Source of the DNA: Opitutaceae bacterium
GTDB taxonomy: Bacteria; Verrucomicrobiota; Verrucomicrobiae; Opitutales; Opitutaceae
Length of the DNA: 19,651 nucleotides
Direction of reading: 5' to 3'
Assembly (NCBI GenBank): GCA_031266495.1
Contig: JAISAX010000929.1
Span: 1-19,651 of the forward strand
The position numbers were made by a program, and so were the translations under genes. Positions 1-7,311 of this stretch are shown here, piece after piece (the first letter of the stretch is position 1; each line of letters begins with the position of its first letter). The notes under the pieces were generated by a model. That model was not told the origin of the DNA. It saw only the letters and a list, made by a program, of their open reading frames with translations, and searched no databases.

Positions 1-48
1 TTTGTTTGTATTTGAGTTTTTAACCGCTAATTTTGGTCCGGGGGCACT

Positions 49-66
49 CCCCCCCCCCCCCCCCCC
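49..66. repeat. C18 homopolymer run, upstream region
   Basis: Eighteen consecutive C residues in the non-coding first 400 bases. Runs this long slip readily in replication and in sequencing. It is the longest of six long C (or G) runs in the window; the others lie inside open reading frames. I see no gene in positions 1-400. Confidence 0.9.
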
Positions 67-125
67 TCGTTGCTCCTGTCGATACCCGTCGATCCGCGTA
101 CCATCACTTCCAGAAATACATTTTT

Positions 126-335
126 AACCGCGAATGGACGCGAATGAACGCGAATCCGGAATGATGGAATGGATTCTGTCAAAGATGACACTCCTGCCTT
201 CAAGGCGCCTCATCATTCGTGGCAGATTTCGAATACAAAATATATTATTTCCGGGCGCGTCCAATGCATAATCATCCGGATGTGGATATGGATTTATTGT
301 ATTTTGTTCGCGTTCATTCGCGTCCATTCGCGGTT
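126..335. repeat. Inverted pair of 10-bp-periodic dispersed repeats
   Basis: The left arm (126-154) consists of three near-copies of a 10-bp unit, CGCGAATGGA then CGCGAATGAA then CGCGAATCCG. The right arm (307-335) is its exact reverse complement over 29 bp. The arms enclose about 150 bp of AT-richer sequence with no convincing gene. A further weak inverted match, ATCCGGAATGAT near 155-166 against ATCATCCGGAT near 275, lies just inside the arms. I recall repeats of this wording as dispersed in Verrucomicrobia and Planctomycetes genomes, but I cannot verify this here. The element could form a long hairpin upstream of the following gene, or be a non-autonomous MITE-like element. Confidence 0.75.
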
Positions 336-365
336 TGTTTGCCGAATTATTTTATTTTATTTTTT

Positions 366-397
366 TTGAGGATTTTTTTCAGAACCTCTCTTATATA
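366..397 (+). promoter_or_regulatory. Weak sigma70-like promoter candidate
   Basis: TTGAGG at 366-371 and TATATA at 392-397 resemble -35 and -10 boxes, but the 20-bp spacing is longer than usual. A transcript from here would start near 404, which favours the ATG at 417 over the in-frame TTG at 402 as start of the next gene. No clear Shine-Dalgarno sequence precedes the ATG. Confidence 0.25.
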
Positions 398-416
398 AAC
401 TTTGCCAGAACATCTC

Positions 417-2681
417 ATGAAATCCCGTTCCCTTCCTTATATTTTCAGCGCCGCCCTTGCCGTGAACCTTTCCGCCACTGAAACCACGGTGGATTTTCGC
501 AATCCTGGCGCCGTGCTCCCCTTCACTATTTCCGCCAGCGGCGCGACGCTGGAGATGTCCGGTGGCGCGCGCCTTTACCGGCCCGACCCCGCCGCCGCCG
601 ACAAATACCGCTACTATGGTCTCCACGCGACCGAAACCCTTTCCGGCGACTTCGACGTGGAATTCGGCTTTGTTATAAAACACCTCGACCACTTCAACGG
701 ACTGCGCCTGATGGTCACCTCCGTGACGAAAGACTGGGCGGCCAGTCTCCATCGCCGCCACTACAATGCCGGGCAACAGCAACTCGTCCTCGACGTGACG
801 CTTGGCGGCGTCAAACAACCCTTGCGGATCATCGCCGAAACGGCCCGCGCCGGAACGCTGAAACTCGCCCGGCGCGACGACAAACTCCACGCCTTCTTCA
901 AGCCCGAAGGCGGCGACTGGAAACCCGTTGGCGAGCCGGTCGCAATAAAACCCGGCGAAGCCCGCGCCGCCCTGGAACTCTACTCTCCGCCGCAGACCAA
1001 CGCCACCATCGAGCTGACGAACTACCGCCACCTCGCCGCGAAAAAACAGATGCCAGCCGCCTGGACCTACGCGCCACCCCGTCGCGTCGCGACGCTGGAA
1101 AACGGCCTGATCCGCCAACTCGTCCCGCCGCGAACCGGGAACGCGGACGTCTCGCCCACAAGCGTTGCCAGGGACGGCCTCCTTGTCCTGAAGCCCGGAG
1201 AGCGGGCTGTTTTTTTTTGCAAAGGCCCGCTGAACCTGCGCGGGCCGCGTCTTGAATGGCAATCGTCCGGCGCGCTGAAACTCTCGGCGGTGCAGATGTC
1301 CACCGACGAAACGCTCGAACTCGGTGAAACCCTGCTGTGGGACAACGCGGGAAAACAGAATGCGCCGCCCAACGCCTCTCCCGCCCCTCCCGCCTCTCCC
1401 GCCGATCCCGCGCCTCTCACGCCTCTCGCGTCCCGTTCGTTTTTGCTCTCCGACTTCATCCTGCGCTATCCGGGCCAGCGTCGGTGGAGACAAACCGATT
1501 ACACGCACGACAACCTCCTTGTATTCACTTTCACCCCATCTGGCGACGAACCCGTTGCCCTGGCCGACGTGGCGCTTTCGGGAAGCACCCTGCAATGGCT
1601 CGCCCCGGACACTCCCGCCTCCCCCGCCACTTCCGCCTCCTCTGCCGCCGCCGCAAAAACCCGCATCCGGACGGAGGACGATTTCATCCTCCTCGGCTGG
1701 GAGCCGCCCGAATCCGGACGCCGCGATTTTGGAAAACTGCCCGTATCCGGAAATACAAGCACACGCTGGTGTGGCATCCCCTTTTTGCCCTCGACAACCA
1801 TCCTCGACGAAAAACTCCCGTCTCTGGAAATCCCGCTCGCTGCCGGGCGGAGAGCGGGACGTTTTCATTTCGCGCATGCGGCAGGCCCGCAGGCAAAGGA
1901 CGCGCCGTGGACGGTCGCCACTTACACCATCGCCTACGAGGACGGAACATGCGAACGGGTTTTCGCAACGCTGCAATGGAACGTCAGCACCTGTGCCAGC
2001 GACTACGGTCCCGATGCAGGCGCGTCGGTCCGGACATGGTGGGGACCCGCGAGCGTGGGCCATGCGCGGCTGCAATTCGTGCCGAAAGGCAACGGGGTTT
2101 ACTGGAACTCCTTTTACGTAGCCTCGGTGCTGAACCCGTATCCGGAAAAGCATGTAACAAGGATCATCGTCTCGCTCCCGCCCCTCCCGCCCCTCCAATC
2201 GCCCGGCGACACGCCTGGCGACACGCGGCAATTTGCCGTGCTGGGCATCACCCTCACGCCACCGGAAAAAACGGTCATCGGCCTCGTCGAACCCGACCGT
2301 GCCGTCCTCGCGCACGGCGAGAAAACAGGAGCGAACGTGTATCTCTACAACAACTTCTCCAAAGAGCCGGAACCGGAGTCTGAACCGGATCCGGATCCGG
2401 ATGCGCCCGCCGCCCTCTTCCTTCGCAAACCCGCCGCCGAAGAACAGCTCGCCACCATCACACTCGCCCGCTCGGGCCGATTTGCCTGCGGACGGGCGGA
2501 ATTCACCCCGCCAGCCGGAACGGAATGGATTGGCCCGGCGCGCCTGGTTTGTGGCTCTGCGCAAAGTTCCCTGCTCGGCGTAATGCCCCCTCCCCCCCCC
2601 CCCCGGATCGCGGGCGGCTGCGCAGTTGCCCATGCAATACACGATGATTGCCGGCGGCGGGGAACCGCGCGGCGAATTTGA
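417..2681 (+). CDS. Secreted glycoside-hydrolase-like protein, N-terminal part (frame broken at C13)
   Basis: The ATG at 417 begins a plausible Sec signal peptide (MKSRSLPYIFSAALAVNLSA); an in-frame TTG lies at 402. Residues about 25-215 look like a beta-sandwich (jelly-roll, laminin-G/DUF1583-like) domain. Further beta-rich sequence follows with Pro/Ala linkers near residues 320-345 and 400-415, and a beta-sandwich with GPARLVCG closes the recognisable part near residue 722. At 2586-2604 the frame enters C5-T-C13 (Pro-rich) and the last 24 or so residues look non-native. The next open frame (from about 2602) starts directly with a TIM-barrel-like sequence. Losing one C, or gaining two, would join both into one protein of 1360 residues. 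I infer that this is one large secreted or outer-envelope polysaccharide-acting protein that is split in the sequenced state. Substrate unknown. Confidence 0.75.
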   Translation: MKSRSLPYIFSAALAVNLSATETTVDFRNPGAVLPFTISASGATLEMSGGARLYRPDPAAADKYRYYGLHATETLSGDFDVEFGFVIKHLDHFNGLRLMVTSVTKDWAASLHRRHYNAGQQQLVLDVTLGGVKQPLRIIAETARAGTLKLARRDDKLHAFFKPEGGDWKPVGEPVAIKPGEARAALELYSPPQTNATIELTNYRHLAAKKQMPAAWTYAPPRRVATLENGLIRQLVPPRTGNADVSPTSVARDGLLVLKPGERAVFFCKGPLNLRGPRLEWQSSGALKLSAVQMSTDETLELGETLLWDNAGKQNAPPNASPAPPASPADPAPLTPLASRSFLLSDFILRYPGQRRWRQTDYTHDNLLVFTFTPSGDEPVALADVALSGSTLQWLAPDTPASPATSASSAAAAKTRIRTEDDFILLGWEPPESGRRDFGKLPVSGNTSTRWCGIPFLPSTTILDEKLPSLEIPLAAGRRAGRFHFAHAAGPQAKDAPWTVATYTIAYEDGTCERVFATLQWNVSTCASDYGPDAGASVRTWWGPASVGHARLQFVPKGNGVYWNSFYVASVLNPYPEKHVTRIIVSLPPLPPLQSPGDTPGDTRQFAVLGITLTPPEKTVIGLVEPDRAVLAHGEKTGANVYLYNNFSKEPEPESEPDPDPDAPAALFLRKPAAEEQLATITLARSGRFACGRAEFTPPAGTEWIGPARLVCGSAQSSLLGVMPPPPPPRIAGGCAVAHAIHDDCRRRGTARRI
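2586..2604 (+). repeat. C5-T-C13 tract at the frame break
   Basis: C 2586-2590, T 2591, C 2592-2604. The upstream frame reads this as MPPPPPPR and runs off into a stop at 2681. The downstream barrel frame reads PPPPGSRAAAQLPMQY across the same bases. The two frames differ by exactly one base, so 12 or 15 C would fuse them. It may be a phase-variable switch, a site of transcriptional slippage, a true mutation, or a sequencing or assembly error. Confidence 0.85.
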
Positions 2682-4500
2682 ACGCATTTACCGCCTCGGT
2701 TACGACGCCACGCGTATCCACGTCAACTGGACAAAACTCGAACCCGGTCCGGGCAAATACGACTTCACCCAGACACGCGAGTGGTTCGCAAAAATCTCCG
2801 GCGAAGGCCTGAAAATCGGCCTGCGCCCGCACTCCGCCGGCATCCCCGCCCACGTGAGGGAAAAAGCGCCGCCGCCATCCGTATGGAAAGACGGCGCGGA
2901 TACGCCGCTCGGGACGCCCGACACGGCGCACCCTTGCTACCGGGAACGCGTGGTGAAGTATTACGCCGCGCTCGCCCAAATGGCGTCGGAATATCCCGCC
3001 GTCACGAGCATCAACGCCAACTACCTCGTCGCAAGCAGCGCCAGCGGCGCCGGCCTCCATGCCCGCGGCGGCCTCCACCACTCGCCCGAACGCCTGCGCC
3101 TGCTCGCCGGGTATCTTGAAAAACACTACACGCCTGGCGAATTCAACCGCCGCGCGGGATTTTTGCCAAAAACCTTCGCGGACGTGACGCCGGAAATGAT
3201 CGTGAACGACAAGTCGCGGACACTGCTGCCCGCGTACACACGCGTCCTGCTCGACCATGTCGGCGAACTCGAGCGCGAAGTCGCGAAAGCCGTGCGCGAG
3301 GCCGGATTCCGTGGTCATCTTGCTTTCAATACAAACTACCACCCCTCCGAACAGGCCCTGCTCGGCCAACCCGCGACCGCATCGCTGCGCGCCAGCCGCG
3401 AGTTTTTTCCCGGCTCCGTTTTTCACGAAACGAGCGACCGCTACTGCCTGTCCTTCGCCAAATGGCTCGCCGCGAAACGCACTCTGGATCTGCCCTACGG
3501 CGACGAAGGCTGCCTCAACCCGCCGCCCTACGAACAAAACCTCCTGGCGTATCACTGGATGGGCATGATGCAGTGTTTCGACTCGCTGTACTGCCAGTGG
3601 TTCGGCGGACGGCCCGCCACGCAAAACATCGCGTTCATCAAGCCGTATCACCAGATTCTCTACAACGCGGAATACCTGCCCGACCCCGTGTGCCTGGCGA
3701 CCGCGCTCGACTACGGAGTCGCCGCGTCGCCGGACATCTTCAAGGCCAGCCTGCACCAGTCCGCGATGGCGCACTACGGCCTCGCCAACCTCTTCCGCGC
3801 CGCAAACATCAACCCCGACCGTTACCTCCTTGCCGAGTTCCCCGAAGCGGACGCCAACGTGAAAACAAAACTGCTCGTTGACGACATCAGCAAGGAAGTG
3901 TCCGCCGGCTACGGCGACCGTCTTGAAAAATTCATTCGCGACGGCGGCGTGTTCATCGCCTCGCTCGACACCGACAAACTCAACGCCCACGCCTTCCTCG
4001 AACGCTTCGGCCTCACGGTCACCGCCGGCAAACTCAACGACACGGACGGTGCCGCGTCCGTGCAAACCGGCACCGCGCGCAACTACCTCGAAAAAAACAT
4101 CGGCGCGCGCGGCGGGAAAATAATCGTCCTTCAGGGCACCTGGGCGAACGGCGGTTTCGACCCCGGAGGCGACCCCGGAATGCTGGCCTTCGCCAGGGAA
4201 CTTTTTGTGCGCCACGGCGGTTTCACCCCGCAAGTGACCTCGGACACGGTCAACGTCTTTGTCACACCTTATCGAGCCGGGAACGGCGACTTGTTGTTGC
4301 ACGTCCTGAACATCACGAGTGCGCGGCAAACCACGATCATCACTGCCGCCCGCCGCCTCGCCCCCGCCGCCCGCACGCTGACCAATCACGACACCGGCGC
4401 TGTCACACCAGTCGATCCGGGCGCGGACGACACCGCATGGCGCGCCACCGTCACCCTCCCCCCCCTGAACGCCACCGTCCTGCGACTCTCGGAAACGTAA
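2632..4500 (+). CDS. Glycoside hydrolase-like TIM barrel, C-terminal part of split gene
   Basis: The open frame begins inside the C tract; the first starts are TTG 2626 and ATG 2632, without a ribosome-binding site or signal peptide. This fits a downstream half rather than an independent gene. The beginning is typical of clan GH-A (GH42-like) barrels: LGYDATRIHVNWTKLEPGPG followed by YDFTQTREWF (a strand then the EPxPGxYDF motif). DLPYGDEGCLNPPPYEQN (residues about 284-301) and CQWFGGRPATQNIAFIKPY (about 322-340) look like the conserved C-terminal barrel strands. Residues about 400-530 resemble a GATase1/trimerisation-like domain (VFIASLDTDKL), and the end is beta-rich (LLLHVLNITS, VTLPPLNATVLRLSET). 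I did not find an unambiguous catalytic acid NE pair; SINANYL sits where it might be expected. Family assignment is inferred and the substrate unknown. Confidence 0.7.
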   Translation: MQYTMIAGGGEPRGEFERIYRLGYDATRIHVNWTKLEPGPGKYDFTQTREWFAKISGEGLKIGLRPHSAGIPAHVREKAPPPSVWKDGADTPLGTPDTAHPCYRERVVKYYAALAQMASEYPAVTSINANYLVASSASGAGLHARGGLHHSPERLRLLAGYLEKHYTPGEFNRRAGFLPKTFADVTPEMIVNDKSRTLLPAYTRVLLDHVGELEREVAKAVREAGFRGHLAFNTNYHPSEQALLGQPATASLRASREFFPGSVFHETSDRYCLSFAKWLAAKRTLDLPYGDEGCLNPPPYEQNLLAYHWMGMMQCFDSLYCQWFGGRPATQNIAFIKPYHQILYNAEYLPDPVCLATALDYGVAASPDIFKASLHQSAMAHYGLANLFRAANINPDRYLLAEFPEADANVKTKLLVDDISKEVSAGYGDRLEKFIRDGGVFIASLDTDKLNAHAFLERFGLTVTAGKLNDTDGAASVQTGTARNYLEKNIGARGGKIIVLQGTWANGGFDPGGDPGMLAFARELFVRHGGFTPQVTSDTVNVFVTPYRAGNGDLLLHVLNITSARQTTIITAARRLAPAARTLTNHDTGAVTPVDPGADDTAWRATVTLPPLNATVLRLSET

Positions 4501-4580
4501 CGGATGTTACGCAGGCGGGAGCCGGAGCGGCTGGAGCGGCAGGAATGTCGCCGCTCCGGCTTCCGCCTGCGTATCCGTTA
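4498..4580. terminator. Long hairpin between convergent genes (bidirectional terminator candidate)
   Basis: Left half TAACGGAT-GTT-ACGCAGGCGGGAGCCGGAGCGG... (4498-4530) pairs with the right half 4551-4580. There are 8 bp, a GTT bulge, then 22 bp with one G-T wobble, and a 20-nt loop. It begins with the TAA of the upstream gene and ends 2 bp before the stop of the opposing gene. There is no U-run. Its GCCGGAGCGG words recur near 8484-8507, so it may be a dispersed repeat recruited as a terminator. Confidence 0.6.
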
Positions 4581-4582
4581 TT

Positions 4583-6079
4583 TCATGGCAGCGGACTGGT
4601 TTCGCCGGGATCCGTCGTCAGGTCGAAACACAGCCAGGGCGAACCGTCGGCGTTGACGATTTCCTTGCGCTCCGGCGACCTCCAGCCGCGCCACACACGG
4701 TCGCATTGGTGGGTTAACGCCACCACGGAGGGCATCGAAATCTCCGCGCGGTCGCGCCCGCATCTCCAGGGTTTTGCTGTCGAGCCTGTCGATCCTTTCG
4801 CCAATGCCAGCGTCATCGCCGGCAGGTCGAGCAGGGAAACCGGTTCGTCCGATGTTGCCGGGGGGAGGGGGGGGGGGGGGGGAGGGACGGCGGCGACGGG
4901 AGCGGGGGCGGCAGCGGGTCGGGACGGACGCACGAGCAGCGGCACTCGCACGCTTTCCTCGTACGGCCAGCCTTTGCGAAACAGGCCGTGCGCTCCGTGC
5001 ATGTCGCCGTGCGCCGAGGTGAATACGATGACCGGCGCCGCTCTCCCCTGCCCCGCCGCGGCGGCATCGACGGCAGCCACGAGCCGGCCGATGGCGCGAT
5101 CCGTGGCGGCGATGTGCGCGTAGTAGCCGGCGAGTTCGCGGCGGGCCTGCGTTTCCGTGTCGCCTCCGCGCGGGACGTTGGACGGGAGAATGAGGTCGGA
5201 GGGAGCCGCCGGATATGAGGGGGAGGTGGTGGTGGAGGCAAGGTCCGTCGGCACCGGCATCGGCACTGGCATCGGCACCGGCGCGGCGTAGGGCGGATGC
5301 GGCGGCTCCAGACTGACGACACAGAAGAACGGGCGATTGACGGAAAAAGCCCGTGCCACGCCGGATGCGGGCGAGACGCCCGCGCCACGTCGGAGCGGAG
5401 AGGCAACGCCCACGGGCTGGAAGCCCGTGCCACGTCGGAACGGAGAGGCAATGCTTGCGGGCGAGACGCCCGCGCCACTTCGATCCGGCGGCGCGGAGCG
5501 CCGTCCATGGGCGATTGGCGGAAAAAGCCCATGCCACCACGCTGCCGCGCGCTCGCACACGACGTCGCTCTGGTAGCCGCGCATGTGCACCGGCTCCGGC
5601 AGGCGCGTGCCGTGCAGCCAGGGGTCGTTGAGCAGGAACCCGCCCTCAAAACCTTCCCAAAAGACAAAACCTCCGCGGTGCTCCGGCGGCACGAACTGGC
5701 GCGCATGCGCCTCGCCGACCAGCGCGGCACGCGGGTCACGCGGCGCGAGGTGCCATTTCCCGAAAAACGCGGTTTCGTATCCGAGCCCCGCCATCCGGTG
5801 CGCGATGGTGCGGGCGTCGGTCGGCAACGGATCGTGGTAGTCGCGCACGCCGTTGGCCGGCGATGGCACTCCGGTCAGCAGGGCGGCGCGCGCAAACGGG
5901 CCGAAGGGGTGCGGCGTCACCGCCTGCGTGTAGTTGATTGAGCATGACGCAAGCGCGTCGAGGCAGGGCGTGCGGGCGTTCGGATCGCCCGCGTAGCCGC
6001 AGGCCTGCGCTCGCCATTGCGTGGTCACAATCCAGAGGATGTCGGGAAGCGCGGCGCTCACAGTGTTCGCGGTGCTCAT
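4583..6079 (-). CDS. Sulfatase-fold protein with degenerate active site (probable pseudoenzyme)
   Basis: 498 residues of the sulfatase/alkaline-phosphatase superfamily. Scaffold motifs are kept: PDILWIV at the start, FARAALLTG (62-70), GYETAFFGKWHL (100-111), SLEPPHPPY (257-264) and HGDMHGAHGLFRKGWPYEES (357-376), ending with DPGE. Several metal or catalytic positions are changed. The usual TDQWR is TTQWR (19-23). The Cys/Ser that becomes formylglycine in C-x-P-x-R is absent (HPFGPFAR, 57-64). The usual SDHGD is SAHGD (Ala356). No signal peptide is obvious. Between about residues 189 and 250 lies an in-frame block of dispersed repeats with a 15-residue period, and near 400-410 a proline run encoded by a 16-base homopolymer. 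It lies 27 bp downstream of the LptF/G gene, probably co-transcribed. I infer a non-catalytic or altered-function member; a recent loss of function is also possible. Confidence 0.8.
   Translation of the reverse strand: MSTANTVSAALPDILWIVTTQWRAQACGYAGDPNARTPCLDALASCSINYTQAVTPHPFGPFARAALLTGVPSPANGVRDYHDPLPTDARTIAHRMAGLGYETAFFGKWHLAPRDPRAALVGEAHARQFVPPEHRGGFVFWEGFEGGFLLNDPWLHGTRLPEPVHMRGYQSDVVCERAAAWWHGLFPPIAHGRRSAPPDRSGAGVSPASIASPFRRGTGFQPVGVASPLRRGAGVSPASGVARAFSVNRPFFCVVSLEPPHPPYAAPVPMPVPMPVPTDLASTTTSPSYPAAPSDLILPSNVPRGGDTETQARRELAGYYAHIAATDRAIGRLVAAVDAAAAGQGRAAPVIVFTSAHGDMHGAHGLFRKGWPYEESVRVPLLVRPSRPAAAPAPVAAVPPPPPPLPPATSDEPVSLLDLPAMTLALAKGSTGSTAKPWRCGRDRAEISMPSVVALTHQCDRVWRGWRSPERKEIVNADGSPWLCFDLTTDPGETSPLP
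4867..4882. repeat. G16 run (C16 in the coding strand)
   Basis: Sixteen G on the + strand, read as a proline run in the sulfatase-fold protein on the - strand, with a G6 run just before it (4860-4865). The present length keeps the C-terminal segment (VSLLDLPAMTLAL...DPGE) in frame; a change of one base would truncate or replace it. Confidence 0.9.
5331..5537. repeat. Array of palindromic dispersed repeats inside the sulfatase-fold gene
   Basis: Two near-identical 29-bp direct repeats (5331-5359 and 5509-5537, containing GGGCGATTG-CGGAAAAAGCCC) bracket three units at 45-bp spacing starting at 5367, 5412 and 5457. Each unit contains a hairpin: GCGGGCG-AGA-CGCCCGC, CACGGGCT-GGA-AGCCCGTG, and the first form again. 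In the protein these read as GAGVSPASIASPFRR, GTGFQPVGVASPLRR and GAGVSPASG. The GGCGCGGAGCGCCGTCCA word (5490-5507) recurs at 9847-9864 in an intergenic region, which shows that this is a dispersed family that entered the gene rather than native sequence. Confidence 0.85.
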
Positions 6080-6106
6080 GCCGGGATTGCGGTTGCGCTT
6101 CCGGCG

Positions 6107-7246
6107 TCATGCCATCCGGCCGATCCGGCAAAAGAGCCAGACGCCCACCGCGCCGAAAGCCAGCGGGGGCAGCCATACGAGGATATCCGGCCGCAGCGCC
6201 GGGTAATTTTCCAGCCACCCTGCAAAACCCGCGAGGAAGTAGTAGGCGAGAATCAGGAGCATCGCCACCATGAGGTTGGCCGACGTCTCGCGGCGCGACA
6301 CCTTGATGCCGAGCGGCACGCCGATCAGCGCGAACGCCAGCACGGCCAGCGAACTCGCCGCCTTTTCGTTGAACGCCATTTCCAGCCGCATGCGCTGTTT
6401 TATCCCCGTCGGCGTATCCGCGTTGTCCGCCGCCGCCAGCTCCTGGCGCTTCGCCAGCAACTGGCCGAAGGTCATCCACGAAAGTTTCTCCTTGCCTCCC
6501 GATTTCGAAAACAGGTGGTCGAGCGAAAACTCGAATTCCGCGCTGCCGAACGAGCCTACCTTTACGGCCTTGCTGAAATCCTCGGGATTGTCGTCGTCGC
6601 GGATCTCCGTCGTGCCGTTCTGCACGGAGAGCACCAGCTTGTTGTCGGTTTCGTTGTAACTCACCTCGCCGGAGAGCGCGTGGTGGGCCCGGATCACGCG
6701 GTGCTGTTTGTCGAGTTCCCAGACCCACAGGTCCCGGAGGCGGTCGCCGTCCTTTTCGTCCACGTAAATCACCGCGCCGGTAAAATCGCGGATGTACGTG
6801 CGCGGCGTGATGATCTTTAATGGGTCCTGGCGCACCGCCTCGTTGCGGGTCGCAACGTAGATCGTCCGCGCGACGGGCATGTAATAATAGTTGATGCCGA
6901 GTTCGATCGCGACGCCGGCCACCGCCAGCAGGAGGATCGGACGGGCCACGAACCCGAGGCCGAGGCCGGCGGCGCGCATCGCGGTGATTTCGCTGTTGCC
7001 CGACATCCGCCCGAGCACGAGGAGCACGCCGGTGAGGATGCCCAGCGGCAGGGCGTAGGCGGCCACGTAGGGGACGAGCAGGGCGGAGAGTTTTACCAGC
7101 ACCGGGATCGTGATCTGGCCCGCCAGCGCGTAGCCGAGCAGATCCTTGAGCATGTTGCCCACCAGCAGGATGAACGCGAACAGGAACACCGCCATGTTGC
7201 AGGTGAACAGGACGCTTAAAAAAATGTGTCGTTGGAGGATTTTCAC
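6107..7246 (-). CDS. LptF/LptG (YjgP/YjgQ) family lipopolysaccharide export permease
   Basis: Inner-membrane component of the LptBFG transporter that extracts lipopolysaccharide for transport to the outer membrane. I chose the GTG at 7246 (VKILQRHIFLSVLFTCNMAVF), because the family starts just before the first membrane segment; an in-frame TTG at 7309 would add an unlikely hydrophilic lead and abut the divergent rlmN. The 379-residue protein has the family layout. Three membrane segments come first, with LPLGILTGVLLVLGRMSGNSEITAMRAAG in the first half, split here only by description. A periplasmic beta-jellyroll follows (about 115-270, with YIRDFTGAVIYVDEKDG). Three C-terminal segments end it (SLAVLAFALIGVPLGI, LMVAMLLILAYYFLAGF, LVWLPPLAFGAVGVWLF). 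The sequence does not decide between LptF and LptG. The sulfatase-fold gene follows after 27 bp on the same strand. Confidence 0.92.
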   Translation of the reverse strand: MKILQRHIFLSVLFTCNMAVFLFAFILLVGNMLKDLLGYALAGQITIPVLVKLSALLVPYVAAYALPLGILTGVLLVLGRMSGNSEITAMRAAGLGLGFVARPILLLAVAGVAIELGINYYYMPVARTIYVATRNEAVRQDPLKIITPRTYIRDFTGAVIYVDEKDGDRLRDLWVWELDKQHRVIRAHHALSGEVSYNETDNKLVLSVQNGTTEIRDDDNPEDFSKAVKVGSFGSAEFEFSLDHLFSKSGGKEKLSWMTFGQLLAKRQELAAADNADTPTGIKQRMRLEMAFNEKAASSLAVLAFALIGVPLGIKVSRRETSANLMVAMLLILAYYFLAGFAGWLENYPALRPDILVWLPPLAFGAVGVWLFCRIGRMA

Positions 7247-7311
7247 GCGCTTGCGGTTTTCGGGATGGCCAGCGTGCTGATTTGTGTGCGCACCTGACTT
7301 GTTCGCCAACC

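Noticed and set aside
357..2687. 776-residue open frame on the - strand
   Set aside because: It is antisense to the signal-peptide-bearing + strand gene, is Arg/Gly-rich and has no recognisable domain; long antisense frames are common in GC-rich coding DNA.
2503..4389. 628-residue open frame on the - strand
   Set aside because: Antisense shadow of the barrel gene with no domain signal.
7247..7309. Extended LptF/G start at TTG 7309
   Set aside because: Adds 21 hydrophilic residues not seen in the family and would leave no space for the divergent rlmN start.
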